From Duganella sp. BuS-21 (GTDB taxonomy: Bacteria; Pseudomonadota; Gammaproteobacteria; Burkholderiales; Burkholderiaceae_D): a stretch of DNA of 64,000 nt. A program made the translations under genes and the position numbers. The notes below the pieces were generated by a model. The model saw nothing but the letters and a program-made list of their open reading frames with translations, was not told the DNA's origin and searched no databases. Shown one piece after another: positions 61,745 to 64,000 of this stretch; positions within the stretch are counted from its first letter, which is position 1, and the number at the start of each line of letters is the position of its first letter. The DNA is taken from NCBI GenBank assembly GCA_041874725.1, contig CP097466.1:4092001-4156000 (forward strand), written 5' to 3'.

Positions 61745-64000
61745 TCAGGAGCGGCGAGCTTCCTGGACGCCGGTGACTTCGGAGATGGCGGCCAGGGCTT
61801 TGTGCAATTGGGCCGTGGCGCCGATCTCGGCGGTGAAGGTCATGCGCGCAAAGCCTTTGGCGCTTTGCGTGTTGACGCCGATGACGTTGATCTTCTCGCG
61901 CGAGAAAATCTCCGAAATGTCGCGCAGCAGCCCCTGGCGGTCGTTCGCCAGGATGAAAATGTCGACCGGGTAGACCGTGTCCGAGACGGCCCGCCCCCAT
62001 TCCGTCACAATCACCCGCTCCGGCGCCTTGGCGCGCATTTCGGCGAAGTTCTTGCACGTGGCACGGTGGATCGAGACGCCCTTGCCGCGCGTAACGAAAC
62101 CGACGATGCCGTCCGGCGGCGCCGGCTTGCAGCATTTGGCCAGCTGCGTCATCAGCCCGTCCGTGCCCACGACCAGCACGCCCGACTTGGCGCCCTGCTC
62201 CACGCTCGACGCCTTGCTCTTGCCGAGGAAGACTTCATCCACCGGCCCGGTCGGCTCACCGCTATCGTGCAGCGCGTTTTCAATCGCGCGCAGGCTGAAC
62301 TCGTCCTTGCCGACCGACAGGAACAGGTCGTCCACCTTGGCGAAGCCCAGCTTGTTGGCCAGCGCTTCCAGGTTGACCGCCGTCTTGCCTTCGCGCTGCA
62401 GCGTTTTTTCCACCGCCGCGCGGCCGTGCGACAGTGTTTCCTGCATGTCGATGGCGTGGAACCAGGCGCGGATCTTGGAGCGCGTGCGGGTGGCGACCGT
62501 GTATTCCTCGGCCAGCCAGTCGCGCGACGGTCCCGCCGTGCCCGGCGCACCTTTGGCGGTGATGATTTCGCAGGTCTGGCCGTTTTTCAACGGCGTGTTG
62601 AGCGGCACCATGACGCCGTCCACGCGTGCGCCACGGCAGCGGTGGCCGACGTCGCTGTGCAGGTGGTAAGCGAAGTCCACCGGCGTGGCGCCGACCGGCA
62701 ATTCGATCACGCGCGCCTGCGGCGTCAGCACGAAGATACGGTCGTCCAGCGCGGCGGCCTTGAGTTTTTCCACCCATTCGCGCTGCTGCTCTTCCTGGCC
62801 GACCACGGCGTCCGCGACGTCGGTTTTCCAGGCCAGCAACTGGCGCAGCCAGGCGATTTTCTCGTCGTACTTCTGGCCCTGGAAGTTGGAGCCGCCCTCT
62901 TCCTTGTAGCGCCAATGCGCGGCCACGCCGTACTCGGCGAAGCTGTGCATTTCCTGGGTGCGGATCTGTACTTCCAGCGGCCGGCCGTCTTCCGCCGTCA
63001 CCACCGTGTGCAGCGACTGGTAGCCGTTCGGCTTCGGACGCGAAATATAGTCGTCGAATTCCTTGGGTATCGGCGTCCAGATATTGTGCACCACGCCCAG
63101 CACGGTGTAGCAGGTTTTCACGTCGGCCACGATCACGCGGAAGGCGCGCACGTCGTACAGGTCGGTGAAGTCCAGCTCCTTGCCCTTCATCTTGCTCCAG
63201 ATCGAGTAGATGTGCTTGGGCCGGCCGAACACCTCGGCCTGGATCCCGGCCGACGCCATCTCCGACTGCAGGCGGGCGATGGCGTTGGTGACGAAGCCCT
63301 CGCGCATCAGGCGCTTTTCTTCCAGCATCTTGGCGATGCGCTTATAGGTTTCCGGCTCGATGAAACGGAACGACAAATCCTCCAGCTCCCACTTGAGCTG
63401 CCAGATCCCGAGTCGGTTGGCCAGCGGCGCGTACAGGTCCAGCGTCTCGCGGCCGTAGGCGCAGGTCATGTCGTTGAACAGCTTGATGTCGGCGAAATAG
63501 CGCAGCGTGGTGACGCACGACGCCAGCCGCACCAGCACCACGCGCATGTCGGAGGCCATGGCCAGCAGCATCTTGCGCAGGGTTTCCACCTGCGCCACCG
63601 CCATTTGCGCGGCGTTGCGGCCTCGGCCCGTAGCGGCCGCACCCTGCGGCGCGGTCTGCGTCAATTCGCGCAGGCGTATCAGCTGGCGCACGCCGGCCAC
63701 CAGGTCGTTGACCTCGCAGCCGAAGCGCGGTTCGATCACGGCCGATTGCTCGGTGTCGAGCAGGGTCAGCTCGAACATCAGGCCGGCAATGCGGGTTTCA
63801 ACGTCGGTGCGCAGGAAGGCCAGGGTACCGGCCACGCCGACCGCGAACTCCAGCGCCGGCTGGCCGCTGGTGCCGACCTTGTCGCCGTAAGCGGCACTGG
63901 CGAAGTCCAGCGCCGCCAGCATGCGGGCGCCGTCGTCGGGCAACAAGCCCTGGACCAGCTGCTCCGACGTTGCGCTGTTGAGCGCGGTGGTGGAAACCAT
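61745..64000 (-). CDS. relA: (p)ppGpp synthetase RelA
   Basis: A 751-residue stringent-response enzyme that makes (p)ppGpp from GTP/GDP and ATP on starved ribosomes. The hydrolase (HD) region at the N-terminus has lost the HD signature, as in monofunctional RelA. The synthetase has RPKHIYSIWSKMKGK, the EFDD acid motif near residue 316 (EXDD marks RelA; SpoT has RXKD), NGYQSLHTVV and VQIRTQEMHSFAEYG. TGS (VIELPVGATPVDFAYHLHSD), a zinc-finger-like CCKP segment and a C-terminal ACT domain follow. The ATG falls exactly on the last bases of the window, so the true start could be further upstream. Confidence 0.96.
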   Translation of the reverse strand: MVSTTALNSATSEQLVQGLLPDDGARMLAALDFASAAYGDKVGTSGQPALEFAVGVAGTLAFLRTDVETRIAGLMFELTLLDTEQSAVIEPRFGCEVNDLVAGVRQLIRLRELTQTAPQGAAATGRGRNAAQMAVAQVETLRKMLLAMASDMRVVLVRLASCVTTLRYFADIKLFNDMTCAYGRETLDLYAPLANRLGIWQLKWELEDLSFRFIEPETYKRIAKMLEEKRLMREGFVTNAIARLQSEMASAGIQAEVFGRPKHIYSIWSKMKGKELDFTDLYDVRAFRVIVADVKTCYTVLGVVHNIWTPIPKEFDDYISRPKPNGYQSLHTVVTAEDGRPLEVQIRTQEMHSFAEYGVAAHWRYKEEGGSNFQGQKYDEKIAWLRQLLAWKTDVADAVVGQEEQQREWVEKLKAAALDDRIFVLTPQARVIELPVGATPVDFAYHLHSDVGHRCRGARVDGVMVPLNTPLKNGQTCEIITAKGAPGTAGPSRDWLAEEYTVATRTRSKIRAWFHAIDMQETLSHGRAAVEKTLQREGKTAVNLEALANKLGFAKVDDLFLSVGKDEFSLRAIENALHDSGEPTGPVDEVFLGKSKASSVEQGAKSGVLVVGTDGLMTQLAKCCKPAPPDGIVGFVTRGKGVSIHRATCKNFAEMRAKAPERVIVTEWGRAVSDTVYPVDIFILANDRQGLLRDISEIFSREKINVIGVNTQSAKGFARMTFTAEIGATAQLHKALAAISEVTGVQEARRS

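Overview
The window looks like a chromosomal segment of a GC-rich betaproteobacterium, most likely Oxalobacteraceae (Massilia, Duganella, Janthinobacterium relatives). This is inferred from the gene order smc-zipA-ligA and thrS-infC-rpmI-rplT-pheS-pheT-ihfA-merR, the PilE/FimT/PilVWXY1 cluster and the overall protein style. No phage, integrase, insertion sequence or CRISPR array was seen. Most of the window is core genome. The accessory flavour comes from small palindromic repeats, a decayed gene cluster, sensory proteins and one giant repeat protein.

Layout. 1-5553 (minus): smc, zipA and the N-terminal part of ligA (chromosome segregation, division, replication). 5648-10360: a PAP2-type membrane protein, a 137-bp inverted repeat, a DUF1631 protein, two small ORFs (one probably frameshifted), a REP-like repeat and a ClpP-like protease. 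10461-15400 (plus): the glycine cleavage operon gcvT-gcvH-gcvP. It has a strong sigma70 promoter, a tandem glycine riboswitch, a 20-codon leader ORF whose stop overlaps the gcvT start, and a terminator. 15507-16587: a small ArsR regulator with two membrane proteins. 16598-18691 (minus): a chemoreceptor with a divergent signalling tip and a partner periplasmic Cache-like protein. 18788-21692: a small membrane protein and a GntR/YtrA-type regulator-ABC ATPase-permease operon with a promoter/operator palindrome. 21823-23372: exonuclease III, then a truncated histidine phosphatase, a decayed NAD(P)HX dehydratase gene and an inverted repeat. 23379-25061: prfC.

25120-34735 (minus): the type IV pilus minor pilin operon (pilE, fimT, pilV, pilW, pilX, pilY1) sits downstream of an OmpR-type response regulator and a histidine kinase that has almost no sensor domain. 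Three 11-bp direct repeats lie just upstream of pilE. 34892-37886: a Crp-like regulator overlapping, tail to tail, a NarX/CHASE3-type kinase that partners with a LuxR-type response regulator. 38019-46357 (minus): two tandem tRNA-Val(GAC) genes, a terminator, and the translation operon thrS, infC (AUA start), rpmI, rplT, pheS, pheT, ihfA, merR, interrupted by three REP-type repeats. 46490-47425: a cation diffusion facilitator. 47593-60777 (minus): a gene of about 4,394 codons for an RTX-repeat surface or secreted protein with nested super-repeats. 61003-64000: a chloramphenicol-acetyltransferase-like protein and relA.

Functional themes: growth control and translation (relA, thrS/infC/pheST, prfC, gcv), surface behaviour (pilus cluster, chemoreceptor, RTX protein), and sensory control by two local two-component systems. 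All calls come from reading the sequence. No database search was run.
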